Shown piece by piece: positions 1-13,329 of a stretch of DNA of 64,000 nt (its first letter is position 1; each line of letters begins with the position of its first letter). Below the pieces are notes generated by a model. It saw only the letters and a list, made by a program, of their open reading frames with translations, was not told the origin of the DNA and ran no database searches. A program made the position numbers and the translations under genes. The DNA comes from Lasiodiplodia sp. COLG20 (Eukaryota; Ascomycota; Dothideomycetes; Botryosphaeriales; Botryosphaeriaceae): assembly GCA_009801085.1 (NCBI GenBank), contig VNWV01000002.1, positions 620,001 to 684,000 of the forward strand, given 5' to 3'.

Positions 1-2
1 TC

Positions 3-1560
3 CTGACCAACGACGGCCACGCCATCCTGAGAGAGATTGAGGTCGCTCACCCTGCCGCAAAGAGCATGATCGAGCTCAGCAGAACACAAGACGAGGAGGT
101 CGGCGACGGTACCACCAGCGTCATCATTCTTGGTTCGTCCCACGCCAGCTAAGCCGCGGAGCTGTGATTGACATGTAGTGCAGCGGGCGAGATGCTGGCC
201 CAATCCCTGCCCCAGCTCGAGCGCAACATCCACCCTGTCACCATAATATCCGCTTTCAAGCGCGCCCTTACGGATGCCATCTCCATCATCGAAGAAATCT
301 CGATACCCGTTGACATCAACGATGACAAGGCTATGTACTCCCTGATCTCCTCCTCGATCGGCACCAAGTTCGTCTCGCGGTGGTCCGAGTTGATGTGCAA
401 CCTTGCCCTGAAGGCGGTGCGGACGGTTTCTCTCGAGGTCGGAGGCGGCAAGAGGGAGGTTGATATCAAGCGGTACGCCAGAGTGGAGAAAATACCCGGT
501 GGAGAAATCGAGGATTGCAAGGTTCTTGACGGTGTCATGCTCAACAAGGATATCACCCACCCCAAGATGAGGAGGCGCATTGAGAAGCCCAGGGTCATTC
601 TGCTCGACTGCTCTCTCGAGTACAAGAAGGGCGAGTCCCAAACCAACATCGAAATCAGCAAGGAGGAGGACTGGAACAGGATACTGCAGATCGAGGAGGA
701 GCAGGTCAAGGCCATGTGCGATGCCATCGTCGCTCTCAAGCCTGACTTGGTCATCACTGAGAAGGGTGTTTCTGGTAAGCATTGCCGAGTAATGCTTCCA
801 GTGATTAATTCTAACTTTCCCAGACCTTGCCCAGCACTACCTTGTCAAGTCCAACATCACCGCCCTGCGCCGCGTCCGTAAGACGGACAACAACCGTATT
901 GCTCGCGCTACTGGAGCTACCATTGTCAACTCCCCCCAGGCTCTCACCGAGGCGGACGTTGGCACCAAGTGCGGTCTCTTTGAGATCTCGAAGATTGGTG
1001 ATGAATATTTCACCTTCCTCACTCAATGCGAGGACCCCAAGGCCTGCACGGTTCTGCTTCGCGGCCCTTCGAAGGATATCCTGAACGAGATTGAGAGAAA
1101 CCTCCAGGATGCTATGGGTGTCGCACGTAACGTCATCTGGAACCCTCGTCTCTGCCCTGGTGGTGGTGCTACGGAGATGGCGATTGCTGTTGGACTTGAG
1201 AAGAAGGCCAAGTCCATTGAGGGTGTTGCTCAGTGGCCGTACCGCGCCGTTGCTGAGGCCATGGAAGTCATTCCCCGCACGCTCATTCAGAACTCTGGCT
1301 CCTCTCCGATCAGGGTGCTCACTCAGCTGCGTGCTAAGCACGCTGACGCTGCCACCGGTAGCAGTTGGGGTATTGATGGCGATGCCGGTAAGCTGGTCGA
1401 CATGAAGGAGTATGGCGTCTGGGAGCCCATGGCTGTCAAGGAGCAGAGCATCAAGACTGCCATTGAGAGCGCTTGCCTCTTGCTCCGTGTCGATGACATT
1501 GTCGCTGCCAAGGCCGCGAAGATGCCGGGTGGCCCTATTGGTGGCGGCGGCGATGAGTAA
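3..1560 (+). CDS. CCT3: T-complex protein 1 subunit gamma (CCT3), 5' end missing
   Basis: Gamma subunit of the eukaryotic cytosolic chaperonin CCT/TRiC, which folds actin, tubulin and other proteins with ATP. The left edge cuts the gene, and 485 codons remain. Exons 3-132, 184-774 and 824-1560 join in frame across introns of 51 and 49 bp with GT..AG ends. Visible group II chaperonin signatures are [14 protein letters not shown] just after the start of the fragment (ATP-binding loop, split by intron 1), [50 protein letters not shown] and [15 protein letters not shown]. The C-terminus ends in a glycine-rich [10 protein letters not shown] tail like those that point into the chaperonin cavity. 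Assignment to the gamma subunit rests on the close match over the whole length. It is convergent with the sugar transporter downstream. Confidence 0.97.
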
Positions 1561-2243
1561 ATGGAGAAGATGACGTAAGATCCAATGTACAAAAATTAGA
1601 GGCGGCTGGTCAAGAATTGGATGGAACGAGAAAACAAAAGAAACTAATGTAGCATAGAGACTCCAAGCATCCTATCAAAGTTTGCGCGTCTCTAGAGCGA
1701 AGCACTATAGCAGAGCAATACAACCAGTGGCACAAAAACCGCGCCTACCTATACCAGGCTGGTCGATTCTGCTTTAGAAATACAAACCATGTCTGCGACT
1801 GCCGAAAGTGACCCTGTGTGCGTGTGAATTCCTTCCAGATATCCTTCAAACTATGTTCATCCCCCTGTGTACTTCTACTTCCAATCATGAATTAAATTTG
1901 TGTCAGGGATCACCTGGAATGAGAAACTTGCTACATGTAAACATTGAGGTTTTGCTTCACGTTGACTTCTTCACTGTACGTATCGTTGGTTGAAGAGAGG
2001 TAAGATTATTGGTACAGGCAATGGTAATCTTGGATGTTCTGAATATTATCATTAAAGACTGACATACACATATCGTCTACTCTAATCGCATTCAAAAATG
2101 GTACTTTTTGGCGAATGGCAGCTATTTCGTTATACATCCTTTCATCACGACGGGCTGAGGGCATATTTTATCCACGTCGTGGTGATTCAAAAGACTTTCA
2201 TGAAGTCTTCGTTGATTACGGATGTGTTGGTTACCTTTTTTTT
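1561..2243. other. Convergent intergenic region, CCT3 / sugar transporter
   Basis: This holds the 3' flanks of two convergent genes. It is AT-richer than the coding regions, has no ORF with a recognisable domain, and shows no RNA gene. Both polyadenylation regions should lie here; I cannot place the sites. Confidence 0.6.
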
Positions 2244-4113
2244 TTAACCCTCCTTGGTCGGGGTGACGGAGCCTTGCTCAGCAGCACCCTCGGATGTGCT
2301 ACTACCGGAGACGGAGCCGGCATGGTGGAGTTGCTTGGCGGCGGCGGTATGCTCCAGCCTCTCGGACATGAAGATCAAATCGACCTCCTCGAGCGTGCGC
2401 CCGCGGGTCTCGGGGCAGCAGAAATAGACTAACACGCCATATTATCAGCATGAGGCTGAACGGACTCAGGCGATTGTTCGAAGGGGGAAGAAGGGGGGTT
2501 GTGGGATGCAAGGCTTACCGTAGGGACCAGCGATGACATTGAACACCAAGAACCAGATCCACGTCTTCCAACCCACGTTCACGTCGGCAATAGCAATGGG
2601 CCCAGCGAATGTGGTCAGAAATGCCGAGAGCCATTGCGCACTGACAGACAAAGAGAAACCGATGTGGCGGTAGCGAAGCGGCATGATCTCTGAACTGTAT
2701 ACGTACGGAACAGGGCCTGGACATTACGAGTCAGCTTGTTGAGATCTGAAAGAGTCCATGCAGGTTCATTCATTGCTTACCCCAGGTGGGTCCGAACACG
2801 GCGATCCAGCAGAACAGCATGGCTGCCGCAGCAGCTCCCGTCTTTGCACCGGGGCTTGACATTAAGCCCGTGAACGTAGCAAAGAAAATTGTCTGCCCAA
2901 TCGCTCCGGCGATGAGCCACGTACGACGGCCAAGTTTCTCCATGAATGTCACGCCCATGAAGTTGGTGATGGTGAGAACAGTGGTGGCGACGGCGGAAAG
3001 TGCGGACGCGGTCACGGCGGGGAGACCAATGTAACTGTGGGATGTTAGGACACCAGCCTTATTGGAACAAAATAACTAGACTTACGTTTGGAAGATAGTT
3101 GTCATGTAGTAGTAGACCATGTCAGTACCGATCAAGTAGCCGATACCGACGAGGATGACGCCGGTGCGAATACGGCGTGCAGCCTGCAGATCCGAAGTAT
3201 CCCAGAAGAAGTCTTTGAGGCGCAGAGAGGCAGTGGCAACCTTCTCGAGCTCAATAGAGGCCAGAATGACCTTCCTAGACTGCTCAACCTCAGGATCGGT
3301 CAAAGCCTTTCCGTACAGACGCTCGAGGGTGCTATCGCCCTGATCGTTGCGACCTCTGGCGTAGTAGTAACGAGGTGTGTCTGGCGTGGGATAGAGGAAC
3401 GCCATTGTCAGGAGCGACCACATAATTTGGAGGGCAACGGGGAACCTCCAGACGACCTGACCGGTGGTGAATGTCATGCCGAAATCACTACAGTCATGTC
3501 AGATCCAGCTGAATCAATTTTGAGCGTGTAGAAAAGAGGCTTACACCCAATAAGCAAGCGCGATGCCAGCAGCTGCCGAGCAGATCATGAAGTTGACGGA
3601 CGCTCCGCGAACGTTGACATTGACTGCCATTTCCGCAACGTAGACGGGGATCATAGACGTGCAGAATCCATTGCCAACTCCCTGGGATTGTGTGAGCTCA
3701 CGCTACGATGTCAGAATGGCTGTACACTAACAATCAATACACGACCAGCAATCAATTGGCCGTAGCTGTAGCTGGTTGCACTGATGATTGAGCCGATGAT
3801 CTGTACGACTTCGCCGGCAAGGACCCAGCTTCGTCTACCCATGCGCATTCCGAAGACGGAAATAATGACACATCCTAGCCATGATGCTAGGAGGAATACG
3901 GATGTGACCATGGAGATGATGGTCGTGTTGGGGTACTGTTCTCTGTCAGCGAAGGGCAATTGGCTGCAAGAGGTGACATACGCCAATGGCGGCCTGAAAG
4001 TCTGGTGTGAGAAGAACACCTCCAAGAACACCAGCGTCCCATCCGAAGGTGATGAAGCCGAGACTGCCGGCAGCGACGGCAGTCCGGTAGAGGGAATTGC
4101 CTTGCAGCACCAT
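2244..4113 (-). CDS. MFS sugar transporter
   Basis: Twelve-helix sugar/H+ symporter of the major facilitator superfamily, expected in the plasma membrane; the substrate is unknown. Seven exons (3982-4113, 3732-3935, 3545-3681, 3086-3487, 2781-3034, 2519-2716, 2244-2428) join in frame to 503 aa, the usual size. Family marks are the first helix FITFGWDAGVLGG, the loop motif FGMRMGRRSW, YPTPDTPRYYYARGR at the end of the N-terminal half (the PESPR position), YYYMTTIFQTYIGLP, and PETRGRTLEEVDLIF after helix 12. The start at 4113 gives the usual short N-terminus before helix 1; an in-frame ATG at 4146 would add 11 residues. The PDTPRYYYARGR variant is seen in some lactose- or pentose-type fungal permeases, but this does not settle the substrate. 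It is divergent from the P450. Confidence 0.93.
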
Positions 4114-5081
4114 GGCGACGAGTCTGGAGAGAGAAAACAAAGGCAAGGGAAAGCGGACACAGAATTGAGCAGCAGGGAGAGCGAGGGATCTAGATATCAG
4201 CTACGGAAAGGCATGGCTAGGCTCGAAGAGGCGAGCGGCAGCAGGCATCACGAGGAATTTTCCACTTCACACATGTATCCCGCTGTTCTCTTCACTGATC
4301 CCCGGCGTTCCTGCCGGGGAGGACGAATAGAGGCAGGCTAGCTCTATCACAAAATCTGGATGTAGCAGTGCTCGCCGCGGAACAAAGCGTGGGCCAAGCT
4401 TTGCATGCCCACGAAGCAAGCCGCGTGCTAGACCCTGGCGGGCGGCATGCAGTGGATTCCAGATCAGCCCACGGTGGCTGCATGACGCCAATCGCCATTT
4501 GTCGTCCGGAATCGCGATGGGCGGGCAGTGCGGTGTGGCGGGTCGAGTCTCCTGGAGGGCACACGGGGGCGGAAGGGAGCCGCAGCTCCCCGTTGGCCCG
4601 GCCGGGGATGCATGGTGATGGTGGTGGTGGTCGGGACAAGCGAGCCTTGGCCGTCTGAAGTAGGCAGCGCCGATCGCTGCTGCCGCCCATGCCCTGCCCG
4701 GCTCCTGCTCCTCGGGACGCAGCCGGCGCCGACTACTCTTCGCGGGCTGCCCGCCGCGGAGATCTTGCGGCACAGCAATTCCACGCCATGCACGCCCCCA
4801 TCTGCCGCCTGAATCGTGCGCCAGCGATCCACTTCTTCTTCAGGCCCCGTTTCTGCATCCTTCGCAATCCGCATCTCTCTTGGCCGCCGCTCCAATGCCG
4901 CGTGGCATGGCCTCGGAGCTATGGGCTTCAGTCGCCCGACACTGGCGTGGATAAGCTCCAGTTTTATCATGCGTAAACCGAGCATCGTCATTCGCCGGGA
5001 GGGCTCCCTACCTGAGTTCCGCGCTCTTTTTATGTGCTGCGGCGCCCAGGACTCGTGCCGTGCCACAACGAAGGCTTCACA
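4114..5081. promoter_or_regulatory. Divergent promoter region, sugar transporter / P450
   Basis: About 970 bp separates the two divergent start codons. I see no coding exon in it. A GC-rich inverted repeat (CCCCGGCGTTCCTGCCGGGG, about 4301-4320) lies roughly 190 bp upstream of the transporter start. Sharing of the region by both genes is inference from orientation. Confidence 0.5.
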
Positions 5082-6703
5082 ATGGCGATCCTCTCGAAGT
5101 TGATTCTCGCTGCCATTGCGTACATCACCTTCAAGGTGCTGTACCAGATAGTCTACTATCGCTTCCTGCACCCTCTCGCCAAGTTCCCCGGCAACTTCTG
5201 GGGAAGTGTCACCCGCCTATGGATCACCTACCACAATGTCAAGGAGGATGAGTGCCAGACATTCAGAGAGCTCCACAAGGAGCACGGTAAGCTCTCGCAG
5301 CTTTATTCCCAGACACCGCTAACAGCTTGGCCCCAGGACCCGTCATTCGCATCACCCCCACCATGCTCCTCGTGAGCGATGCCACCAAGCTCCCCGAGAT
5401 CTACCACCGCAATGCAAACAAGTCGCAGCACTACATTACCGGCAGCTTCGGCAAGACCGAGTCTCTGTTCAACATGCAGGATCACAAGCAGCACTCGTAC
5501 TTCCGCAAGATTGCCGCGTCCCCGTACAGCTTCAGCAACATCAAAAAGATGGAGCCGCTAATCGACGCGCGCATGAAGGAGTGGGTGAAGAAGATTGACC
5601 ACAGCTTTGCCAGGACGGGCGATAAGTTCGACTTCGCGCCCTGGGCTGTCTACATGGCGTACGACATCATTTCCGAGGTCGGCTTTGGTGCTCCCTTTGG
5701 TTTCATCGAGCAAGGTAAGGACGTCGAGGGCCTGATTCAAGGCTTCCACGATGGTCTGGTTCCTTTCGGCATCATGGCGCGCTGCTACCCCTTTACCAAC
5801 TGGGTCAAGAGCACGTGGTTCGGCGACAAGTACTTGGTTGCGAGGCCCGAGCAGGACTCTGGTATTGGCACGTTGATGAGGTTCCGCGACAAGCTCATTG
5901 CCCAGCGCTTCAAGGACATTGAGGCAGGAAACACTAGCGGTAGGATCGATCTACTTCAGACGTGAGTGCCCCTCGTTGGCGTTGGATTGGTGCTCTTTCT
6001 GACAAATTATAGTTTCATCGACGCTCGCGACGACGAAGGCAAGCCGCTGGACCTCGACTATATCAAGGCCGAGATTCTCCTAGTTCTTCTTGCGGGTGCG
6101 GATACGACGGGGACTGCCTTCCAGGCCATGATGGTGCACATTATGTCGAACCCGGACGTTTACGACAAGCTCATGACTGAACTGGACTCTGTCACGCGTG
6201 CTGGGAAGCTGTCGGAGATGCCTCAGTACATGGAGGTTCTCGAGCACTGCCCGTACTACGTTGCGTGCGTCAAGGAAAGCATGCGTCTCAACCCGTCGGC
6301 ACCGAACATCTTCCCGCGTCTCGCGCCCAAGGGCGGAATGGAGCTTTACGGCAAGTACGTTCCAGAGGGCACGGAGGTTACGTGCAACCCGTGGCTCGTC
6401 CACCGCGACCCGAAGATCTACGGCGAGGATGCGGACGTGTTCCGGCCGGAGCGGTGGTTGGAGAGCGAGGAGAAGGCGAAGGAGTTCAACAAGTACAACA
6501 TGGCTTTCGGATACGGTGCGCGCGTGTGCCTCGGCAGGGAGATTGCGAACATGGAGCTGTTCAAGGCACCGCTGCAGTTCTTCCGCACGTTTAAGCCGAA
6601 CATCCTCAACCCAAAGGAGCCTGGCAAGTACCTCGTTAAGGGCGGTGTCAGCTTCTTCAGCGACATGTGGATCACAATTGACCGGAGGGCACCAGTTGTT
6701 TGA
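5082..6703 (+). CDS. Cytochrome P450, pisatin-demethylase-like
   Basis: Membrane-anchored monooxygenase of the ER. Exons 5082-5286, 5337-5961 and 6013-6703 give 506 aa across introns of 50 and 51 bp. An N-terminal hydrophobic anchor ([20 protein letters not shown]) is followed by the proline-containing hinge HPLAKFPG. The I-helix is AGADTTGTA, the K-helix ExxR is KESMR, the PERF-type motif is FRPERW, and the heme loop is [10 protein letters not shown] with the ligand cysteine near residue 449. The stretch [23 protein letters not shown] is the pattern of the fungal pisatin-demethylase/benzoate-hydroxylase-like P450s; the substrate cannot be read. The start was chosen at the ATG in CACAATGGC directly before the anchor. 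The neighbouring transporter suggests joint use, but no biosynthetic backbone enzyme is present. Confidence 0.95.
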
Positions 6704-9700
6704 GCAGGCCAGATCTTGTTCTTCTGATATACATATTGTAACTGTTTTATTAAGCCAATACCAGATCTTGTTCTTTTCGGGTTCAGTTGTTGTGCCTTCG
6801 CGGGCCGATTGTGCTGCACATGTGTTTCGTCAGGCCGTTGGTGTATTTCACCATGATGTTGCTCAAGCTGGAGGGAAAGAGTCAGGAGAGGGTGCCAAAG
6901 AGGCAGGTGCAGGCAGGCTCTAAAATCCAATAGAGCCCGAGCTCCTATACAACAGAGGTTCTATATAGTCGACTTCTTCTTGGCCTCACCGCTGGCCAGC
7001 ATGTCAGCTGAGACATGCATGCCGATTGCTCGCGAATCTGCCAAGGTTGAGTAATCTCTCCAGAAGGCTGGGTCCAGACGGGGCGTTTGCATCTTGACAC
7101 GAGTTGCATGACAGCTTCAGATGAGACCGATGAAGCTCACAATGTCAATGCAGGAGGGATTCATGCCGAAGAAGCCCCACAGAATCTGCAGGCTGAATGG
7201 GACATGTACATATTTCGCGCACTGACGGCTGGTGGGGGGGCTTTCGTCCAGCCGAGGGAAGAGCGACAGTTTTTGCAACCACGACTGACTCGGCTGTTGG
7301 CAGCCCACCGTTTGAGATTTGCTTTTTGCCTTCTGAACGTGGCCCCCTGAGCGGCGCAGCACTGTGATTCCACCTGCCGATTGCCGAACGGCACAGTTCT
7401 GCGCCGCAATGGGGAGCAGTCCACAGCTGGCCGACGACCAGGGGCGCGCGCGCGAGTCGGGGCATCACACGCATTGCCCGGCTTGCACATCAATGGACTG
7501 CGATCATCATGAAGGTCGGCGCGACTTGCTCTCTTCGCTTAAAATAGTCGGCGTGGAGGGTGTACAAGCTCAATCACCCGCAAATCCATAGCGCCACCGC
7601 CGCCCGAGGGAGCGGCAGTGCGAGTCAAGTCAACCCCAGAACAAGCCACCCGCCCGCCGTTGAAACACATCTGTTCCTTGGCCGATCACAAGTGCGACTC
7701 GACGCAGGCACAACCACGCGGCCTGCAATTCAATTGCAGATCCTATAAGACAGCGCCTTTGCCAACTGTCTGCAGGCCGGCGATTCACGCACCAGCGACG
7801 CCTAGCCCATGCCGAGGGCCATTTTTCTGCCGAAGGGCATGGAAAACCGCCCGCGCACAGGCCGCACGCCCTCTCCTTTGCTCGAGCCTCACTCCGAGCC
7901 TCTTCCGCCGCCGCCCGCCCAAGCTCCCGCCCCCTCAACCCGCAGCGCACACGCCTTCTGCTCAGCAGTGGTTCTCTCCCTTGCCCCTCCGCTGCGCATC
8001 CTCGCTTTCGCCAACGCTTAGCCGAGCGTCTGTGCCAACCTTCTGCCAATGTTGACGTCGGTCCTCTTCGGTCCAAGCGGCGGACCAGCAGCACGATACA
8101 GTAAAGAACTGCAAGTCGGATTAAGAGAAGAGATCAGTGGGGCACATCAATCAATCCAAAACAATCACCTCCCGCAATAGGGCAAGCCGTGATCTACAGC
8201 ACGACACGGTTAAACACGCGTCACCCGCCCGCCGGCAGACCGTCAGAAACGTTCAGACGATCAATGGCCGACACCAGCCGGATTGGTAAACAGGAACACG
8301 ACTTCGACATCTTGCTCTTGGCAGGAGGAATCCCGGTTGCCACATCTTGCGCCTCACTCAATCCTCTTCCTTCGTTCCTCGACGACGATGATGCTCCTCG
8401 AGGACTGCGCCCGTAGGATCCGATTGAAGCCTACCTAGACCCTGTCCGGCCAATCGATCGACAAGGCCGAAAGGAAGGTAAAGGCGCCGAGTCGCTCTTT
8501 GCGTTTGCAATGTACAGTATAGCGTGCAAATGCTCTGTTATTTTTGCTTCCACCCTTCCATCGCGTCTTCCTTCCCGTTTCTCACCCCTGCCCGCCACGC
8601 GACTTCGTTATGGCTAGTCGGACGTGACACAGCAACGGTGCTGTCGGACTTATGACTGCAGAAGTGCGGAGTTGTGTCCGCACGGAATAACAAGAGTCAA
8701 GGAAAGGCAAAGAAACGTCCGATCGGAAGTTGGGGGCCTACCAGCTATACTCCGGCAGTTGCTGGTGCCTTCAGACTCCGCTGTTACTCTAAGCCACCTA
8801 GCAGAAGGCCTACCATCGCACTGAGACAGGATTGCTCGCTTAATTGTGATGAGTGACTACGAAACGACTATCGTGAAGGATAGAAGTAGGGGGAAAAGGC
8901 AACGGATGGCGAAAAGGAGCACAAACACTTTGTAGCCGCCCGTTTACCTGCTCCGCGGAGAATCTGCGGGGAACAAGGGGAGGATCACAGAGAAAACGTC
9001 CGTCGTCGGTCCGTCCCATCACTTCATTATTACGCGCCCACTCGTTCCTTTCACTTTTCAAGGCAAGCAACAAACCAAGGAAATCCCCCGAGACCATTGC
9101 CTGTCACTCGCGTGGGCCCTTCTTTTCTTTTTTTCCTTTCCTTTCCGAAGGATGGTGACCCTTGTCGTCACCATACGTAATCCAACGCGAAAGCTTTTAC
9201 CTACTCTGCAAAAAAGTGTCGCCCTCTTCTGCCTGAGGCTGCCCTCCCGGTGTCCGGTCCGTTGCCGCCGAACGCCCCCCCCCCCTTCCCTCCCGCGTAC
9301 CCCCGCAGCCACCCGGTGCTTCTTCGTCGCGTGATTCTCGGTATCCATGGCGGCTGCGGCGGTGCTGCTGGGCGCCTTACTGGTGCAGGTAGTCAGAATA
9401 GGAGACTAGTCTCTGACTAGCACGACACAGCCAGCGTGTTCTCTCTTTCTCGATAATTAGCATTCTCGCACGGTGTGCATTAAGTGCATCAGGAGTAGCA
9501 GCTCAGCCTAGTTGCTGCTTGCTATTACTATGTGTTTATACTATGCTTTCCCTTTGAGTATTAGGAACCCTTTTTCTTCAAATTCTGTCCCATCGCGCCC
9601 TTGACGCCGTGCAAGGCCTGAAAGGCAAACCTTAGATTTTTGTCCGCGCACTCCGAAATGAAGTGCTCGAGGAAAGAGTGAGAGAAACGAGACTTGAAAA

Positions 9701-9977
9701 ATAAGAGAGAAGGAGAGGAAGAGAGACTCTTCCACCACCAGCAGATAAACCCGTGGTATCTTGTAAATTTTTGGCATTTGGAAAAGAGAGAGAGACACAA
9801 CACAAAGGGGAATCATACAAAAGAGAGAAAGAAGAAGAAGAAAAAAAAACCAACCCTTGTCCGTAATCCAATTCCTTCGGACTGTCCTGCCCTTTCCCTT
9901 CGCCTATCGAAAATGCGCCGCAAACCGCCACCCCCTTACTGTCCCTTTGAACCATTCCGGATACAAAATGATAATGT
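6704..9977. other. 3.3 kb without a recognisable gene
   Basis: ORFs here are short, biased by GC-rich low-complexity sequence and do not join through plausible splice sites. The only clear features are a run of C near 9277-9287 and a purine-rich tract at about 9690-9850 (repeated GA and GAA), just downstream of the rhodopsin-domain gene. No tRNA or hairpin-repeat copy was seen. Confidence 0.5.
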
Positions 9978-11308
9978 TCACACTCGCCCCTGACCATGGA
10001 CCGGCGCCGCCTCGTACAGACTGTCATGGCTGCTTGCCCGGGTGGCGGAGCCGTTCTCGTACTGGGTGACGATCTGGGTGCGGACGCCGATGCGGCCGTC
10101 CGGTAGAGTGAGAGCCTCCTCGGAGCTGTTGGACGCAGCGTCCTGCTCGATGCGTGTCTGGATCACGTTGCTCTTCTCCTTCGCGCCAAGGTCGTCGCGG
10201 TTGAGGCTGCGCAGGTGGACCGAGGTGTTGTTGCTGGTCCCGCCGCCGCTGGTAGCGCTCATTTTGTGAAAGGCACCGTGCGAGGCCTTGGAGCCGTGCT
10301 TGGCGCCAGATGGATAGCGCTGCGACTCGTAGTAGCTGCCGAGCAGGCGCGGGGCGTACTTCTTGGCGATGACCTTGAATGACGGGATGGAAGCGGCGGC
10401 GATACCCACATTGGTCTCGATGACAGACCAGTACATGGCGCCCGAAATGGCCCAGGTCGGGTCGGTGGACGTGAGCATCTGCGGGATGTAGGTAATGCGG
10501 ATGATGGAGGAGATGCAAGCACTGGAACAATGTTAGATCGAGTTCTTGATATGGTGCTCCCAAAAGCGACTTACAATAGACCCAGGCTGAGCATGACGCC
10601 GAGGCCGATCTTCTGGTTCTTCGGGACTTGCAGGTGCAGGACGGTCTTTATGGGCAGAGTGTATGTCAGGAGATCCGTGGAGATGTTGACGGCGGCATTT
10701 GCGAGATAGAAGGCGTTGATGTCGACGCATTTCTTATCCGTGATGGCGAGGTCGTAGGCTGCGGAAACCGGAGAACACTGGAAGATACAGACAATGACGT
10801 GGGCGCTGGCCTGAGCAGCAACGACGCAGGTCATGATGATTGCTAGTCTCCTGAGCAGGCGGTCTCCAAGACGCATGTACAAGGCGAGCACTGAAGTCTT
10901 GATGAAACCCAGGCATGCGTTGTAGAAGATGGAAGAGAGCCACACGATCTGATTTCAGTTAGCGATGATCAGTGAAGGTGATGGTGTCGAACGTACCTGA
11001 GAGTAGGTGATCATGTTCTGCAGGCCGCGAGGCTCGACATCCACATAGTGGTCTCCAAGGCCGTGCTGAACAGAGAGGATGGTTGCTGCGACGAAAGCCC
11101 AAGCCAGAAGCTGCAGCACATGTTAGAGCAGTTCGCCTGGTCTTGACCCATAGGAACTTACGGCTCCGACTGATATCAGCACATCATCGTATCCAACCTT
11201 CTGAACGATGAAGATGCGTGCCCAAAGACGCAGGGACATGATTATGAAAGTTGTGACGGCAAAGATGACCGAGATGGTCACGACCGTCGGGCCTTGGGAC
11301 TCAGCCAT
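9978..11308 (-). CDS. Rhodopsin-domain (SAT4/PTH11-like) integral membrane protein
   Basis: Seven-helix membrane protein of the large fungal rhodopsin-domain family, related to PTH11-type receptors; the ligand and function are unknown. Exons 11162-11308, 10997-11110, 10575-10948 and 9978-10521 join to 392 aa across introns of 48-53 bp. Typical marks are the first helix followed by SLRLWARIFIVQKVGYDDVLI, then GLGDHYVDV, IVWLSSIFYNACLGFIKTSVLALYMRL, the cysteine-bearing segment IFQCSPVSAAYD...KKCVDINAFYLANAAVNISTDLLTYTLPI, and SVIETNVGIAAASIPSFKVI. A cytosolic tail of about 120 residues is rich in Ser, Thr and charged residues. The start is the first ATG ahead of helix 1. Confidence 0.9.
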
Positions 11309-12923
11309 GGTGAAAGATGGAGCAACCCAACGAAGGGTTCAAGCAGGCTGGATGGTACGCGACGGATGTGGCCTAGAGGGAGAGCTTCCAAAGAACAGGG
11401 CTGGGGCTTCAAAGAGTGGAAGAGACAGTGCCAGGGTATTTATGAGAGAGTGACAGGGTGTTGTTGAAGGAGAGACCAGTCTCTTTTCACTATGCCAGTA
11501 GCGTACAGTGACCCGGGTTGCAGCAATAGAAAGGACAAAAGAAGAATCACGAGAGTGAAGTGAAGGTAGCCGGGCGCATTAATGGCGAGGATATCCTCCA
11601 CAGCAGGCAGAGGATCTTCACGTTCCTGGGAGGAAACCCGATACACCGGATCGGAGCGGGCTTGTCACAGTCCATCACAGCGATAAGAGCCGGGATTGTG
11701 CATGGAGGCATGACCAGGGCAGCTGGTTGGCCGTTCTGGTGGTCGGGCCCACGGCAGGGAGATGACCTTGCAGTGCGAGTCCGACGCCATGGCTGCGACT
11801 GCAGCAAAGGATCTGACAGTGGTCCGCATTGGGCGCAGGCTGCAGGAACGGTGCGTCTGGATGAGACGTTCTTCATTCATAATGCGAGCATGGATGCTGC
11901 GGGGCACTGAAGTAGAGGCGAGATGAAAAAAAGAAACCAGTGGCCAATTGCAGAGCGGAGAGGGTCGACGACGCCGCTTCCGCAGTTCCGCGCTGCGAGC
12001 TCAGGGCAACCCTGTAGCCGACGCTGCCACAGGCCAAGAGGGAGCGCTCCACCAGGCGTTTCATGCCCTCGGTGGCCGGCGACGGGGAGGAGCCCGGCTA
12101 GCCCAGCGACGGCGGCACGTAGGCTCGGTGCGGGCGTGGAGAGAAGCCAGGACGTCAACTTCGGTCGCACCATCGCCCGTTGCCAAGCCTGCGCAGCGGG
12201 TCGGCAAGAGGTGTTGGAGGTTCCAGCCCGATGACGTCCAATGTTGTTTTTCGGCGGGCGGGCGGGCAGCTCAGCTGAGGCGCGCGGGACGTCCTCCGGT
12301 TCGAGGACAGTTGACTCGACGGGAGCGATCAGTCGTTTGGACGCCGTTTACCGAGCGTGGGGTAGTGAGGCAGCAATAATCCCGAGTGCGCGAATTCTCC
12401 GGCGTAATTCATAATTGCAACAGTGACGATCTTGCGGCGAGGCGCGAGGAAGAAGGTGGCGCAGATCGCAGCCGCAAGAAGGCGTGGATCGCCAGCTGTC
12501 GTCCGCTTCGGGATGGCGCGTCTTGGACCCTCGTGCCAGGGTGTCCAGGATACGAGCCCCAATCAACCTCTCGCCATGCCGCGGCCATCATTGCCTCTGC
12601 CGCTCTGCCTCTCCTGACTGCCATCGTTGCGCATCGAGACCCCGAGCACTCATCGACTGCGCCCGTTGCGTCCTTTCGCTTGCAATATACGCGACTCATA
12701 CCCCGTGCGTCTGTTCTCCGGATCGTCGCCGCCGACGTCTCACTACCATTGCCGAATAGAGCTATTTCGGTCCAGACGCTGAAATGCTTCCTGCCGGAGT
12801 CGCTCCGGAGGCGCCTCTGGCCAGCCTGTGTCGCATTTACTTTTTCCGTCTTCGTCGCAGTCTCTTTCGAGTATAAGCTTGTCTAAATCCAGTTGCATGA
12901 CAGAATCCTTTCATGAACTGCTA

Positions 12924-13141
12924 CAGTCCCTCCTCGTAGTCAGTGGCTAGCGTGAAGAATTGCAAGGATCTGGGCGTGACTATGCCTTAGAAAAACAACA
13001 CATGTGGGTAGCTGAAGCTATCGTCCGGACGTGTATGTAGGGTTTTTAATTCAACATTCTCGTCCGGACGATAGCTTCATCTGCCCATGACATGAGCCAA
13101 AAAAACGGATGCACGTCAGTCATCGGCTGGGAGAGGGACTG
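12924..13141. mobile_element. Hairpin MITE copy 1 (complete, 218 bp)
   Basis: Best-preserved copy. The left end begins CAGTCCCTC and the right end finishes with its complement GAGGGACTG; TA stands on both sides (12922-12923 and 13142-13143). The subterminal inverted block GTGGCTAGCGTG / CACGTCAGTCATCGGCTG is slightly diverged. The inner palindrome (13004-13087) has arms TGGGTAGCTGAAGCTATCGT and their near-perfect complement around an AT-rich loop. It has no coding capacity. CAGT ends with a TA flank are the hallmark of Tc1/mariner elements. Confidence 0.85.
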
Positions 13142-13329
13142 TAAAGCCGCTAGGTTTCTTATCTCAAACGTCCTAAGTTCAACGGGACGACCCCGCTCTT
13201 CACCTCGCAACTAGCAATGCGGGCGGGCACTTGCCAAGCCTTACCATGGCTGCCCGTTATCGAGACCTGATTCCTCTCTTCCGTCGCTTACCGCGACTTC
13301 TTCAGCATCCAAAAACAAAAACAAAAAAA

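Noticed and set aside
2244..11308. Secondary-metabolite cluster around transporter, P450 and rhodopsin-domain protein
   Set aside because: No polyketide synthase, NRPS, terpene or other backbone enzyme is present, and a 3.3 kb gap separates the last member. Adjacency alone is too weak.
12386..12886. 166-codon ORF upstream of the MITE pair
   Set aside because: Low-complexity composition, overlapping ORFs on both strands, and no domain or splice support.
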